Assembly: GCF_001269345.1 (NCBI RefSeq)
Contig: NZ_CXOP01000002.1
Coordinates: forward strand, 682,853 to 746,852
Length of the DNA stretch: 64,000 nt
Source: Limnohabitans sp. 2KL-27
Lineage (GTDB): Bacteria > Pseudomonadota > Gammaproteobacteria > Burkholderiales > Burkholderiaceae_C
Direction of reading: 5' to 3'
The first letter of the stretch is position 1; each line of letters opens with the position of its first letter. A program made the translations under genes and the position numbers. This document shows positions 19,859 to 29,501 of this stretch, piece by piece. Under the pieces are notes generated by a model. That model had not been told where the DNA came from, did no database searches, and worked only from the letters and a program-made list of their open reading frames with translations.

Positions 19859-21544
19859 TCATTTGTGGCTGCGCAATTCTCGCCGCAGGATCTTGCCAAC
19901 GTTGGATTTGGGCAGCTCATCGCGGAATTCGATGTACTTGGGGCGCTTGTACCCGGTGAGGTTCTCTTGGCAAAAGCGCGACACGGACTCTTCGGTCAAC
20001 ATGGGGTCGTTGCGCACCACAAACACCTTGATGGTTTCACCTTGCAGGGTGTCTGCAATGCCAATCACAGCGCACTCGACCACGCCGGGACAGGTCGAAA
20101 TGACATTTTCCAGCTCGCTCGGGAACACGTTGAAACCGCTCACGATGATCATGTCTTTCTTGCGGTCGACGATCCGTGTAAAGCCTTCGTCGTCCATGAT
20201 GCCAACGTCGCCCGTGCGCATGAAGCCATCTGCGGTGAAGGTCTTGGCATTTTCTTCGGGCTGGTTGAAATAGCCCGTCATCACATTGGGTCCGCGGATG
20301 CAAATTTCGCCAGAACTGCCCACGGGCAGGTTGTTGCCCGCATCGTCTTTGATGGCAATGTCGATGCCCGGCAAGGGCAGGCCGATGTTGCCGCTGAAAT
20401 GCGTTTGCGTGACCGGGTTGTTGGTGCCGATGGCGCAGGTCTCGCTCATGCCCCAGCCTTCGATCATGGCACTGCCTGTGGCCGCTTGCCAATGCTTGGC
20501 GGTGCCTTCAGAAGCCGCCATGCCCCCGGCTTGGGTGAGCTTGAGCGATGAAAAGTCGATCGTCTTGAACATCGGGTGCTGCATCAGCGCATTGAACAGG
20601 GTGTTCACGCCCGGCAACATGTGGAAAGGACGTTGCTTGAGCACTTCGATGAATTTGCCAAAGTCACGCGGGTTGGGGACCAGCGTCAAGTGCGAACCTT
20701 GGCGGATGGCCAGCAGGCACAAGGTCAGCGCGAAGATGTGGTACAGCGGCAAAGCGGCGATGCTGTTGACTTTGCGCAGGTCGCCAATGCCGGCCAAGGC
20801 CGGCTTGAACCAGCCCTCAGCTTGCAGGATGGCTGCGACGATATTGCGGTGGGTCAGCACAGCACCTTTGGACAAACCTGTCGTCCCGCCGGTGTACTGC
20901 AAAAACGCCGTGTCATCCAGGGTTTGGGGTGTGGGCTTCAAGTTCAGCTGGCGGCCTTGCGCGATGGCTTTTTTGAACGGTGTGACGCTTCGCCCATCTG
21001 TCAGAGGCAGCTCGAACTCGGGCACCATCTTGGCCAAGTGGCGAACGGCAAAAGTCATCCAGCGACCATACCAAGGGCCCAGCAAGTCGCCAATGGAGGC
21101 CAACACCACATGCTGAACGTTCGTGTGCTCGATCACATCCTGCAAGGTGGCGGCAAAGTTCTCCAAAATGACAATGCTGGTGGCGCCGGAATCTTTGAGT
21201 TGGTGCTGCAGCTCGCGAGCGGTGTACAAGGGGTTCACGTTCACACACGCATAGCCTGCACGTAGAACGGCAGCCATGGTGACGGCAAACTGGGGCAAAT
21301 TCGGCAGCATGATGGCCACACGGCTGCCAGCGGGCAGGCCCTTGGCTTGCAGCCAGGCCCCGAGGGCTTTGGAGAGTTCGTCCAGTTCCTTGTAGCTCAT
21401 CCAGCGGTCCATGCAGACCGAAAAGGGGCTGTTGCCGTGCTCCCGAAATGCCCGCTCCAGCAAGTCTGTCAAGCTGCTGTACTGTTGTGGATCGATGTCG
21501 TGCGGGACGCCGGGGGGGTAGTTCTTCAGCCAAATACGTTCCAT
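19859..21544 (-). CDS. fadD: Long-chain-fatty-acid-CoA ligase
   Basis: The 561-aa protein is an ANL-superfamily enzyme that activates fatty acids to acyl-CoA through an acyl-AMP intermediate. The AMP/ATP loop is YTGGTTGLSKGAVLTHRN, followed by GWGMSET and GYFNQPEENAKTF. The hinge region is DRKKDMIIVSGFNVFPSE and the catalytic lysine is in SNVGKILRREL near the C-terminus. Length and layout match FadD. ATG 21544 (MERIWLKNYPPGVPHDI) has AAGGAGA about 9 bp upstream; upstream codons of the open frame are not conserved-looking. The MBL hydrolase follows in the same operon. Confidence 0.92.
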   Translation of the reverse strand: MERIWLKNYPPGVPHDIDPQQYSSLTDLLERAFREHGNSPFSVCMDRWMSYKELDELSKALGAWLQAKGLPAGSRVAIMLPNLPQFAVTMAAVLRAGYACVNVNPLYTARELQHQLKDSGATSIVILENFAATLQDVIEHTNVQHVVLASIGDLLGPWYGRWMTFAVRHLAKMVPEFELPLTDGRSVTPFKKAIAQGRQLNLKPTPQTLDDTAFLQYTGGTTGLSKGAVLTHRNIVAAILQAEGWFKPALAGIGDLRKVNSIAALPLYHIFALTLCLLAIRQGSHLTLVPNPRDFGKFIEVLKQRPFHMLPGVNTLFNALMQHPMFKTIDFSSLKLTQAGGMAASEGTAKHWQAATGSAMIEGWGMSETCAIGTNNPVTQTHFSGNIGLPLPGIDIAIKDDAGNNLPVGSSGEICIRGPNVMTGYFNQPEENAKTFTADGFMRTGDVGIMDDEGFTRIVDRKKDMIIVSGFNVFPSELENVISTCPGVVECAVIGIADTLQGETIKVFVVRNDPMLTEESVSRFCQENLTGYKRPKYIEFRDELPKSNVGKILRRELRSHK

Positions 21545-21715
21545 CGCTGGGTCTCCTTGATGCCTCGATTGTGGCCAACTGTCTGAGCCAGTGTGAGCGG
21601 GCAACTCCCCGGTGGCGTCTGTGCGGGTCTCTCACGCGACAAAAGGCAGGCCAAATCACTGCGGCTGACAACGTCGGGGTATTGGGTGCAGAATAAGGGC
21701 AAACCCTTAATTCAA

Positions 21716-22456
21716 ATGAACTCACAACCCCACTCCTCTTTGGGATTCTGGCGCCAACTTTGGCGGCGCTGGGTGTCGGCTGTGACCTTGGGGGCACCAG
21801 CCCATGCGGTTGACCAGCCTGCATTTGGCGGGTGGATCCCGATTCGCTCTCTTTCTGCGCGCCACAAGCCGCGCATCCTGAAGCATTTGGTGGCTTTGAA
21901 GCCAGAGGACCGCTATTTGCGTTTCGGGTACCCGGCCACAGACGAGCAGATCGCGCGTTATGTGAGCGGTTTGAACTTTGAGCGGGATGAGATTTTTGGG
22001 GTGTTCAACCGTCGGCTCGATTTGGTCGCCATGGCCCATTTGGCCTTTTCGATCGATCCCCAATGGGCCACTTGCGCCGAGTTCGGCGTGTCGGTCGCGT
22101 CCCATCAGCGGGGCAAAGGTTTGGGCGTGCGCCTTTTTAACCATGCCGTGATGCACGCCCGAAACGAGGGGGTGAGCATGATCTTCATTCACGCTTTGAG
22201 TGAGAACGTGGCCATGCTCAAGATCGCCCGCCATGCCGGTGCCACGGTGCAGCGAGATGGCAGCGAAAGCGAAGCGTATCTGTCATTGCCCTTGGCTACG
22301 CTGGACAGCCAAATCAGCGGACTGATGCAAGAGCAGATGGCTGAGCTGGACTACCAACTCAAAATGCAGGCGCATCAATTTCGCGCGTGGCTGGCCACAG
22401 TGCAAGAGATCCGTCAGGGCGTGCGCGATGCTCGTCACACTTCACACAAGCCTTGA
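21716..22456 (+). CDS. GNAT-family N-acetyltransferase
   Basis: The 246-aa protein has a GNAT domain at about residues 45-190. The acetyl-CoA pyrophosphate loop is seen as VSVASHQRGKGLGVRLFNHA. Motif B is NVAMLKIARHAGATV. A helical C-terminal tail with Gln/Met-rich sequence follows. The acceptor substrate is unknown. ATG 21716 gives a normal GNAT length; the open frame extends further upstream without a credible start. It is the first gene of the plus-strand stretch divergent from fadD. Confidence 0.8.
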   Translation: MNSQPHSSLGFWRQLWRRWVSAVTLGAPAHAVDQPAFGGWIPIRSLSARHKPRILKHLVALKPEDRYLRFGYPATDEQIARYVSGLNFERDEIFGVFNRRLDLVAMAHLAFSIDPQWATCAEFGVSVASHQRGKGLGVRLFNHAVMHARNEGVSMIFIHALSENVAMLKIARHAGATVQRDGSESEAYLSLPLATLDSQISGLMQEQMAELDYQLKMQAHQFRAWLATVQEIRQGVRDARHTSHKP

Positions 22457-22528
22457 TTTGGCGGTTTGTCATCTGAATCCGCTATCCTAGAGGCTTGCCC
22501 ACAACCGCATGTCCTGCACTTCCCGACT

Positions 22529-23422
22529 GTGTCCGACCCTTACCCTGCGCGTTCTGTTGAACGTGAAGACAAGCGCAGTTTTCTGCAAAAGCTCGCCGAA
22601 TTCATCCATCCCGGCCCCGACTCGACCGACGAGTTGATCGAAACCTTGGCCGAGGCCGAGGACAACCACATCATCAATGCCGAGAGCCGCCTCATGCTTG
22701 AAGGCGTCATCCGCATGGCCGACATGACCGCTGGCGATGTGATGGTGGCCGCACCGCGGATGGATTTGCTCAACATCGAAGACCCGTTTGACCGCTTGTT
22801 GTACCAAGTGATCGAGACCGCACACTCGCGCTTTCCGGTTTATGAAGGGGAGACCGAAAACATCATTGGTATCTTGTTGGCCAAGGACCTGCTCAAGTTG
22901 CAACGGGCGCCCGAGTTGAACATCCGTGCCCTGTTGCGCCCCGCAGTTTTTGTGCCCGAAAGCAAGGGACTGAACGATTTGTTGCGCCAATTCCGTGACA
23001 ACCGCAACCACCTGGCCATCGTCATCGATGAGTTTGGGCGCACCGCAGGTTTGATCACCATTGAAGACGTGCTCGAGCAGATCGTGGGCGAGATCGAGGA
23101 CGAATTCGACATCGCCGACGACGAGGGGGATATTTTTGGCTTGCCCGACCGCAGCTTCCGCGTCAGTGGTGACACGTCATTGGAGCGTGTTGGTGAAGCC
23201 TTTGGTGTGGACCTTCAAGAGGCGCGTGAGGATGCCGAAGGCCCAGACTTTGACACCATTGGGGGGCTGATTGCCCACGAAATGGGTCACGTGCCTCGGC
23301 GAGGCGAAAAATACATTTTGGCGGGCCTGCAATTTGTGGTCTTGCACACCCGCGCTGGCGCTGTGCGCTGGTTCAAGGTGTCGCCAGTTGCTACTGTGGC
23401 CGACCCAGAGTCCAAGGCATGA
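22529..23422 (+). CDS. corC: CorC/HlyC-type CBS-domain protein (magnesium/cobalt efflux family)
   Basis: The 297-aa cytosolic protein has an N-terminal segment (HPGPDSTDELIETLAEAEDN), two CBS domains (about 60-190, with VMVAAPRMD and VIDEFGRTAGLITIEDVLEQ) and a C-terminal CorC/HlyC domain (about 205-285, GDTSLERVGEAFGVDL). Members are linked to Mg/Co homeostasis and in many proteobacteria sit beside lnt, as here. GTG 22529 (MSDPYPARSVERED) is chosen because it matches the usual N-terminus; a TTG at 22466 would add 21 non-conserved residues. Its stop overlaps the lnt ATG (ATGA). Confidence 0.88.
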   Translation: MSDPYPARSVEREDKRSFLQKLAEFIHPGPDSTDELIETLAEAEDNHIINAESRLMLEGVIRMADMTAGDVMVAAPRMDLLNIEDPFDRLLYQVIETAHSRFPVYEGETENIIGILLAKDLLKLQRAPELNIRALLRPAVFVPESKGLNDLLRQFRDNRNHLAIVIDEFGRTAGLITIEDVLEQIVGEIEDEFDIADDEGDIFGLPDRSFRVSGDTSLERVGEAFGVDLQEAREDAEGPDFDTIGGLIAHEMGHVPRRGEKYILAGLQFVVLHTRAGAVRWFKVSPVATVADPESKA

Positions 23423-24972
23423 GTCTCACCCCTGAGCGAGCACGCGGCCTGCCCGTCGTGTGGCCCGCTTTGGCCGGTGCAGCGCAGGCAGCGTCTATCG
23501 CCATGCCCGGCAGTGGCCAGGCACAAGGCTGGCTGCAGGTTCTGAGCTTGACCGTGCTGGCCGCAGGCTTGGCCCGTCACACCACTTCTCCACGTTCCAC
23601 TCACCGACAAGCCGCTTGGTCGGGTGGGGTGTTTGCCACAACCTGGCTGGCTGGCAGCTTTTGGTGGCTGTATGTGTCCATGCACGATGTCGGGGGCCTG
23701 CCGGCACCTTTGGCTGCGTTTGCGGTGCTGGCTTTGGCGGCCGCACTGGCCTTGTATTACGCGGCCGCTTGTGCCGCCTGGGTGGGCCTGGCGAGAGGTT
23801 CACTGGTGCACAGTCCGAGCATTTCCAGTGCCTTGTTTGCAGCCCTTTGGACCTTGGCCGAACTCATGCGCGGGCGTTGGCTGACCGGATTTCCCTGGGG
23901 TGCGGGCGGTTATGCACATGTCGACGGCATGCTCTCGGTTTGGGCGCCTTGGGTGGGGGTGTATGGCATGGGGGCTTTGGCCGCCTGGTTGGCCATGCGC
24001 TTGGCGCTGTCGGGTTGGCGGCTGCGCGCCCTCAAACCCTTGGTGGGATTGGGTGTGGTGTCGTGGGGGCTGCAGCTTTGGGGGCCGAGTTTCACCACCT
24101 CCGCTGGGGTGGGACAAGTGGCCTTGCTTCAGGCCAATATTTCACAAAATGCCAAATTTGATGCGGCCAGCGGCATCCGGGAAGCGCTGCAATGGTACGA
24201 CGCGCAGCTGCGCGCCAACCTGCAGCCCTTGGTGGTGGCCCCCGAAACCGCGATCCCCTTGTTGCCGCAACATTTGCCCGAGGGGTATGAGGCAGGCTTG
24301 CGGCAGCATTTCGCGCAGTCGGGTCGTTCGATGGCGTTGGTGGGCCTGCCTTTGGGCAGTTTGGCCGAGGGGTACACCAACTCGGTGGTGGCCTTGCAGC
24401 CTGCCGGTTTGCTGGGTTATCGCTATGACAAGTCGCATCTGGTGCCCTTCGGTGAGTTCGTGCCCCCTGGTTTTGTCTGGTTTGTCCGCATGATGAACAT
24501 CCCTTTGGGCGATTTCCGATCAGGCGGCTGGGACCAGCCTTCAGTGGCTTGGCAGGGGCAGCGTTTGGCCCCCAATGTTTGTTACGAAGACCTGTTTGGT
24601 GAGGAGTTGGCCATTCGCTTCAAGGACCCTGCCACCGCGCCGACGGCCTTGGTGAATGTGAGCAATATCGCCTGGTTTGGTGACACGCTGGCGGTAGACC
24701 AGCACCTGAACATCTCCCGGCTGCGGGCCATGGAGCTGGGTCGCCCCATGCTGCGAGCCACCAACACCGGCGCCACGGCCATCATTGACCACCAAGGGCG
24801 CGTCACGCACCAGCTGCCACGCTTTACCCAGGGCAGCCTGACGGGCACTTTTGAAGGGCGCCATGGCCTCACACCCTTTGCCCGTTGGGCCGGGTCCTGG
24901 GGTTTGGCCCCTCTGTGGGCGCTGTGCTGTGCGGTGGTGGTTGGGGCGTTTTGGCGGCGGCAAAGGCCGTAA
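23419..24972 (+). CDS. lnt: Apolipoprotein N-acyltransferase
   Basis: The 517-aa inner-membrane enzyme transfers the third acyl chain onto the N-terminal cysteine of lipoproteins. The N-terminal 200 residues are hydrophobic, with several membrane segments. The nitrilase-type periplasmic domain has the catalytic Glu in [10 protein letters not shown], Lys in [14 protein letters not shown] and Cys in [13 protein letters not shown] final membrane segment ([19 protein letters not shown]) ends the protein. It overlaps corC by 4 bp and is clearly coupled to it. glyQ starts 71 bp downstream. Confidence 0.95.
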   Translation: MSLTPERARGLPVVWPALAGAAQAASIAMPGSGQAQGWLQVLSLTVLAAGLARHTTSPRSTHRQAAWSGGVFATTWLAGSFWWLYVSMHDVGGLPAPLAAFAVLALAAALALYYAAACAAWVGLARGSLVHSPSISSALFAALWTLAELMRGRWLTGFPWGAGGYAHVDGMLSVWAPWVGVYGMGALAAWLAMRLALSGWRLRALKPLVGLGVVSWGLQLWGPSFTTSAGVGQVALLQANISQNAKFDAASGIREALQWYDAQLRANLQPLVVAPETAIPLLPQHLPEGYEAGLRQHFAQSGRSMALVGLPLGSLAEGYTNSVVALQPAGLLGYRYDKSHLVPFGEFVPPGFVWFVRMMNIPLGDFRSGGWDQPSVAWQGQRLAPNVCYEDLFGEELAIRFKDPATAPTALVNVSNIAWFGDTLAVDQHLNISRLRAMELGRPMLRATNTGATAIIDHQGRVTHQLPRFTQGSLTGTFEGRHGLTPFARWAGSWGLAPLWALCCAVVVGAFWRRQRP

Positions 24973-25043
24973 AATCAAGGGTTCGCGCAAAACCTGCGCC
25001 CATCCCTAACCCCGGCCAGCTCGCTGCTGGCTTTGCTCCGGCC

Positions 25044-25949
25044 ATGTTGACCTTCCAGCAAATCATTCTCAAATTGCAGCAGTACTGGGACGCCCAGGGC
25101 TGTGCACTGCTCCAGCCCTACGACATGGAAGTGGGCGCCGGCACCAGCCACACCGCCACTTTTTTGCGCGCCATCGGCCCTGAGCCCTGGAAAGCCGCTT
25201 ACGTTCAGCCCAGCCGCCGCCCCAAGGACGGCCGCTATGGCGAAAACCCCAACCGCCTGCAGCACTACTACCAATTTCAGGTGGTTTTGAAGCCAGCGCC
25301 CAGCAACATCTTGGAGCTCTATTTGGGCAGCCTCGAGGCGCTGGGTTTTGACCTGAAGAAAAACGACATCCGCTTTGTGGAAGACGACTGGGAAAACCCC
25401 ACACTCGGCGCTTGGGGTTTGGGCTGGGAAGTCTGGCTCAACGGCATGGAAGTCACGCAGTTCACGTACTTCCAGCAAGTCGGGGGCATCGACTGCAAGC
25501 CGATCACGGGTGAAATCACCTATGGTCTGGAACGACTGGCGATGTACTTGCAAGGCGTGGACAACGTCTACAACCTGCAATGGACCGATGGCCTGACCTA
25601 CGGTGATGTGTACAAGCAAAACGAGGTCGAGCAATCGACCTACAACTTCGAGCACAGCGATGCCGAGTTTTTGTTCACCGCCTTTGGCGCCCACGAAAAG
25701 CAGGCCCAGCACCTGATGGGCGCGCAACTGGCCTTGCCCGCCTATGAGCAGGTGCTCAAGGCCGCGCACACCTTCAACTTGCTGGATGCGCGTGGCGCCA
25801 TCAGCGTGACCGAGCGTGCCGCCTACATCGGCCGCATCCGCAATCTGGCCCGCAGCGTGGCCCAGAGCTATTACGAGAGCCGCGAACGTCTGGATTTCCC
25901 GATGGCCCCGCGTGAATGGGTCGCCCAAATGCCCAAGAAAGCCGCGTGA
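25044..25949 (+). CDS. glyQ: Glycine-tRNA ligase alpha subunit
   Basis: The 301-aa protein is the catalytic alpha subunit of the alpha2beta2 glycyl-tRNA synthetase. It opens [20 protein letters not shown], and the class II core is recognisable in [20 protein letters not shown] (motif 2) and [14 protein letters not shown] (motif 3). Length and sequence are typical. ATG 25044 is fixed by the conserved N-terminus. It is followed by glyS after 11 bp, the standard bacterial pair. Confidence 0.97.
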   Translation: MLTFQQIILKLQQYWDAQGCALLQPYDMEVGAGTSHTATFLRAIGPEPWKAAYVQPSRRPKDGRYGENPNRLQHYYQFQVVLKPAPSNILELYLGSLEALGFDLKKNDIRFVEDDWENPTLGAWGLGWEVWLNGMEVTQFTYFQQVGGIDCKPITGEITYGLERLAMYLQGVDNVYNLQWTDGLTYGDVYKQNEVEQSTYNFEHSDAEFLFTAFGAHEKQAQHLMGAQLALPAYEQVLKAAHTFNLLDARGAISVTERAAYIGRIRNLARSVAQSYYESRERLDFPMAPREWVAQMPKKAA

Positions 25950-25960
25950 GGGAGAACAAC

Positions 25961-28093
25961 ATGACGACACAAAATTTGCTGGTAGAACTGTTTGTGGAAG
26001 AGCTGCCGCCCAAGGCGCTCAACAAACTCGGCGCTGCTTTCTCGGGCGTGCTGGCCGAACAACTCAAGGCTCAGGGCTTGGCAGCCGCCGATGCGGTGGT
26101 CACCGCTTTTGCCTCTCCCCGCCGCTTGGCAGCGCATGTGACGGGCGTGGCCGCACAAGCCGCCGACAAGGCCGTTCAGCAAAAGTTGATGCCGGTGGCC
26201 GTGGGTCTGGACGCTACGGGCAACGCCACCCCTGCCTTGCTGAAAAAACTGCAAGCCCTTGGGGCCGACGTGAGCGACCCGGCGGCCGCTGTGGCGGCGC
26301 TCAAGCGGGCACCCGACGGCAAGGCCGAAGCCTTGTTTTATGACAGCGTGGTCCAAGGTGCATCGCTGCAAGCCGGTTTGCAAAAAGCACTGGAAGAAGC
26401 GCTGGCCAAGCTGCCGATCCCGAAGGTCATGCAGTACCAGCTGGAGACCGATTGCGAATTGCCGGGTTGGAGCAGCGTGAACTTTGTACGCCCCGCGCAC
26501 AGTCTGATCGCCCTGCACGGCAGTGCCGTGGTGCCCGTGAAGGCGCTGGGCCTGACGGCCAGCAACAGCACGCAAGGCCACCGCTTTGAAGGCAAAGTCT
26601 CCCCCGTGGTGCTGCAGCACGCCGACCAGTACGACGACGTGCTCAAGCGCGATGGCGCGGTCATTGCCAGCTTTGCCGAGCGCCGCGCCGAGATCGTGCG
26701 CCAGCTGCAAGCGGCCGCCGCCCAAGTGGGCCACGGTGCCCGCCCGATCGAAGACGAGGCGCTGCTCGACGAAGTGACCGCACTGGTCGAGCGTCCGAAC
26801 GTGCTGACCTGCCAGTTTGAGACCGAGTTCTTGGGCGTGCCGCAGGAATGCCTGATCCTCACGATGAAGGCCAATCAGAAGTACTTCCCTTTGGTCGATG
26901 CGTCCGGCAAGCTGACGAACCGGTTTTTGGTGGTGAGCAACATCACACCCGACGATGCTTCGTTGGTGATTGGCGGCAACGAGCGCGTGGTGCGCCCGCG
27001 CCTGGCCGATGCCAAATTCTTCTTTGATCAGGACCGTAAGAAGACGCTCGAATCGCGCGTCGATGGCCTGTCCAAAGTGGTGTACCACAACAAGCTGGGC
27101 ACGCAAGGCGAGCGCATGGCGCGTGTTTGCGCCATCGCCAAAGCCATCGGCCAGCAACTGGGCGGTGATCTGCTGGCCAAACAAGCCGAGCAGGCGGCAC
27201 GCCTGGCCAAGACCGATTTGCTGACCGACATGGTGGGCGAGTTCCCCGAGTTGCAAGGCATCATGGGGGGCTACTACGCCCGTCACGATGGTTTGAGCAG
27301 CGATGTGGCCGAAGCGATTGAAGACCACTACAAACCGCGCTTTGCGGGCGACGAGTTGCCACGCAGCATGGTGGGCGTGGTGGTGGCGTTGGCCGACAAG
27401 CTCGAAACGCTGGTGGGCATGTTCGGCATCGGCAATGTGCCCACAGGCGACAAAGATCCGTTTGCGCTGCGCCGCCACGCTTTGGGCGTGATCCGCATGC
27501 TGATCGACAAAGACGTGGCCATGGGCTTGCCCGAACTGTTGGCGCTGTCGATGCCGGTTTTCGGCAACAAGATTTCGGGCAGCGCGGATGCGCTGATTGA
27601 CTTCATTTATGACCGCCTGTCTGGCAGCTTGCGCGAGCAAGGCTTCAGCGCGCAAGAGGTCGATGCCGTCATGGCCCTGCGTCCGGCCCGATTGGGTCAG
27701 GTGGGACAGTTCCTGTCGGCCGTGCGTGCTTTTGCCGCCCTGCCCGAAAGCCCAGCGCTTGCAGCCGCCAACAAGCGCATTGGCAACATCCTGAAAAAAG
27801 CCGGCGAGGTGGACGCCCACGTCAACCCCGCCTTGCTGCAGGAAGAGGCCGAGAAGAACTTGTACGCCGTCATGCAAAAGTTTGTCCCAGAGTCAGAAGC
27901 GCAGTTCCAGGCCGGGGATTACACCGCCAGCTTGCAAACCTTGGCCGCCTTGCGTGCCCCGGTGGACGCTTTTTTTGACGACGTGATGGTCAATGCCGAA
28001 GAAATGGACTTGCGCCTGAACCGTCAGGGCCTGCTCAAGTCGCTGCATGTGGCCATGAACCGCGTGGCCGACTTGTCGCGTCTGGCGGCTTGA
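25961..28093 (+). CDS. glyS: Glycine-tRNA ligase beta subunit
   Basis: The 710-aa protein is the beta subunit that binds tRNA and supports glycylation. It begins MTTQNLLVELFVEELPPKAL. The HD-like central region (YYARHDGLSSDVAEAIEDHY) and the C-terminal anticodon-binding domain (VDAFFDDVMVNAEEMDLRLN) are intact. GAGGGAG lies just before ATG 25961. Length is normal (E. coli 689). Confidence 0.97.
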   Translation: MTTQNLLVELFVEELPPKALNKLGAAFSGVLAEQLKAQGLAAADAVVTAFASPRRLAAHVTGVAAQAADKAVQQKLMPVAVGLDATGNATPALLKKLQALGADVSDPAAAVAALKRAPDGKAEALFYDSVVQGASLQAGLQKALEEALAKLPIPKVMQYQLETDCELPGWSSVNFVRPAHSLIALHGSAVVPVKALGLTASNSTQGHRFEGKVSPVVLQHADQYDDVLKRDGAVIASFAERRAEIVRQLQAAAAQVGHGARPIEDEALLDEVTALVERPNVLTCQFETEFLGVPQECLILTMKANQKYFPLVDASGKLTNRFLVVSNITPDDASLVIGGNERVVRPRLADAKFFFDQDRKKTLESRVDGLSKVVYHNKLGTQGERMARVCAIAKAIGQQLGGDLLAKQAEQAARLAKTDLLTDMVGEFPELQGIMGGYYARHDGLSSDVAEAIEDHYKPRFAGDELPRSMVGVVVALADKLETLVGMFGIGNVPTGDKDPFALRRHALGVIRMLIDKDVAMGLPELLALSMPVFGNKISGSADALIDFIYDRLSGSLREQGFSAQEVDAVMALRPARLGQVGQFLSAVRAFAALPESPALAAANKRIGNILKKAGEVDAHVNPALLQEEAEKNLYAVMQKFVPESEAQFQAGDYTASLQTLAALRAPVDAFFDDVMVNAEEMDLRLNRQGLLKSLHVAMNRVADLSRLAA

Positions 28094-28129
28094 TCGGCCG
28101 AACCGAATCTGGCCCCCAGCCGCGCACGC

Positions 28130-28726
28130 ATGAACACCCATCTGAAACTCGTCATCCTCGACCGTGATGGCACCATCAACCGCACGGGTGACGAGTTCGT
28201 CAAATCGCCGGATGAGTGGCAGCCCTTGCCCGGCGCGCTGGAGGCGATCAGCCGCCTGAACCACGCGGGCTTTCATGTGGTGCTGGCGACCAACGAGTCG
28301 GGTTTGGGGCGGGGCCTGTTTGACATGGCCGCCTTCAACGCCGTGCACAGCCACTTGGTTAAAAAATTGGCGGCCGTGGGCGGGCGCATCGATGCCTTCT
28401 TCTATTGCCCGCATGCGGCCGATGAAGGTTGCGGTTGCCGCAAACCCTGGCCGGGCCTTTTTTTGCAAATTGCCGAGCGGTATGGCGTGGACCTCGTTGG
28501 CGTGCCCTGCATTGGCAACAGCCTGAGTGACATGCAGGTGGCCGAGGTGGTGGGGTGCGTGCCCCACATGGTGCTGAGTGGTCGACATCCCGAATGGTTA
28601 GGGCAGGCCTTGCCGCCGGGTTTTCCGGCCGCTACGCAGGTGCATGCCGATTTGGCCGCCTGTGTCGACCATTTGTTGGGCTCTGAATCGGGCTCGCGCT
28701 TACCTTTGACGACGACACCCCCATGA
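28130..28726 (+). CDS. gmhB: D-glycero-beta-D-manno-heptose-1,7-bisphosphate 7-phosphatase
   Basis: The 198-aa HAD-superfamily phosphatase would work in ADP-heptose synthesis for lipopolysaccharide core. The nucleophile motif is ILDRDGTINRTGDEF, and the zinc-type cysteine loop CPHAADEGCGCRKPWPGL is typical of GmhB. HAD motif IV reads GNSLSDMQ where the family usually has GDS..D, and motif II reads ATNESGLGRG where NQSG is usual. These changes may alter metal binding. It overlaps the acyltransferase start by 4 bp, in an envelope-related gene run. Confidence 0.85.
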   Translation: MNTHLKLVILDRDGTINRTGDEFVKSPDEWQPLPGALEAISRLNHAGFHVVLATNESGLGRGLFDMAAFNAVHSHLVKKLAAVGGRIDAFFYCPHAADEGCGCRKPWPGLFLQIAERYGVDLVGVPCIGNSLSDMQVAEVVGCVPHMVLSGRHPEWLGQALPPGFPAATQVHADLAACVDHLLGSESGSRLPLTTTPP

Positions 28727-29484
28727 ACTTCATCCGCTCTCTGGTCCATGTGTTGTGGATGGCCATCACCGTCATCCCTTGGGCCCTGTTTGTGGTGCTG
28801 ATTTCTTATGTCGTCAGCAGCACGCGCCTGTACTGGATTTGTGTGGGCTGGCTGCGTCTGGCGGTGAACAGTGGTACCTGGATTTTGGGCATCGAAAACC
28901 GCATCCAGGGCATGGAGAACCTGCCCTTGGGCACCAAGGACCCGGCCGTTTTGTTGGTCAAGCACCAGTCGACCTGGGAGACCTTTGTGATGCCCGCGAT
29001 CATGCCGCACCCGCTGGCCTATGTGTTCAAAAAAGAGTTGCTGCATGTGCCGTTTTTCGGTTGGGCCATGGCGCGCATGGACATGATCCACATCGACCGC
29101 AAGCAGCGCTCCCGTGCCTTTGCCAAGGTGGTGCAGCAAGGCCGCCGACTCATGCAAGAAGGGGTCTGGGTCATCATGTTTCCTGAAGGCACGCGCATCC
29201 CGCGTGGCCAAAAGGGCGAGTACAAAAGCGGTGGCGCGCGTCTGGCGATTGCAGCCGGTGTACCGGTCATCCCGATTGCCGTGACCTCGGCGCGTTGCTG
29301 GCCCACCCGGGCTTTCGTCAAAAAGCCTGGTGTGGTCGATATCTCGATTGGCCACGCCATTCCGAGCGAAGGCCGCAGTGCCGACGAATTGATGCAAGAG
29401 GTCGAGGCCTGGATCGAGGCGGAAATGCACCGCTTGGACCCCGAGGCTTATCCCAAGACCTCCTGCGCTGCCTCCGGGCATTGA
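28723..29484 (+). CDS. PlsC-like 1-acyl-sn-glycerol-3-phosphate acyltransferase
   Basis: The 253-aa membrane protein has one or two N-terminal hydrophobic segments (about 5-35). Its acyltransferase motifs are KHQSTWETF (an H-x4-E variant of H-x4-D), FPEGTRIPRG and a conserved VPVIPIAVTSARCW. It probably transfers an acyl chain onto lysophosphatidic acid to give phosphatidic acid. Whether it is the main PlsC of the cell or a paralogue cannot be decided here. It begins inside the end of gmhB (ATGA). Confidence 0.82.
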   Translation: MNFIRSLVHVLWMAITVIPWALFVVLISYVVSSTRLYWICVGWLRLAVNSGTWILGIENRIQGMENLPLGTKDPAVLLVKHQSTWETFVMPAIMPHPLAYVFKKELLHVPFFGWAMARMDMIHIDRKQRSRAFAKVVQQGRRLMQEGVWVIMFPEGTRIPRGQKGEYKSGGARLAIAAGVPVIPIAVTSARCWPTRAFVKKPGVVDISIGHAIPSEGRSADELMQEVEAWIEAEMHRLDPEAYPKTSCAASGH

Positions 29485-29501
29485 ACCAGGCCGGGCGAAG
29501 C

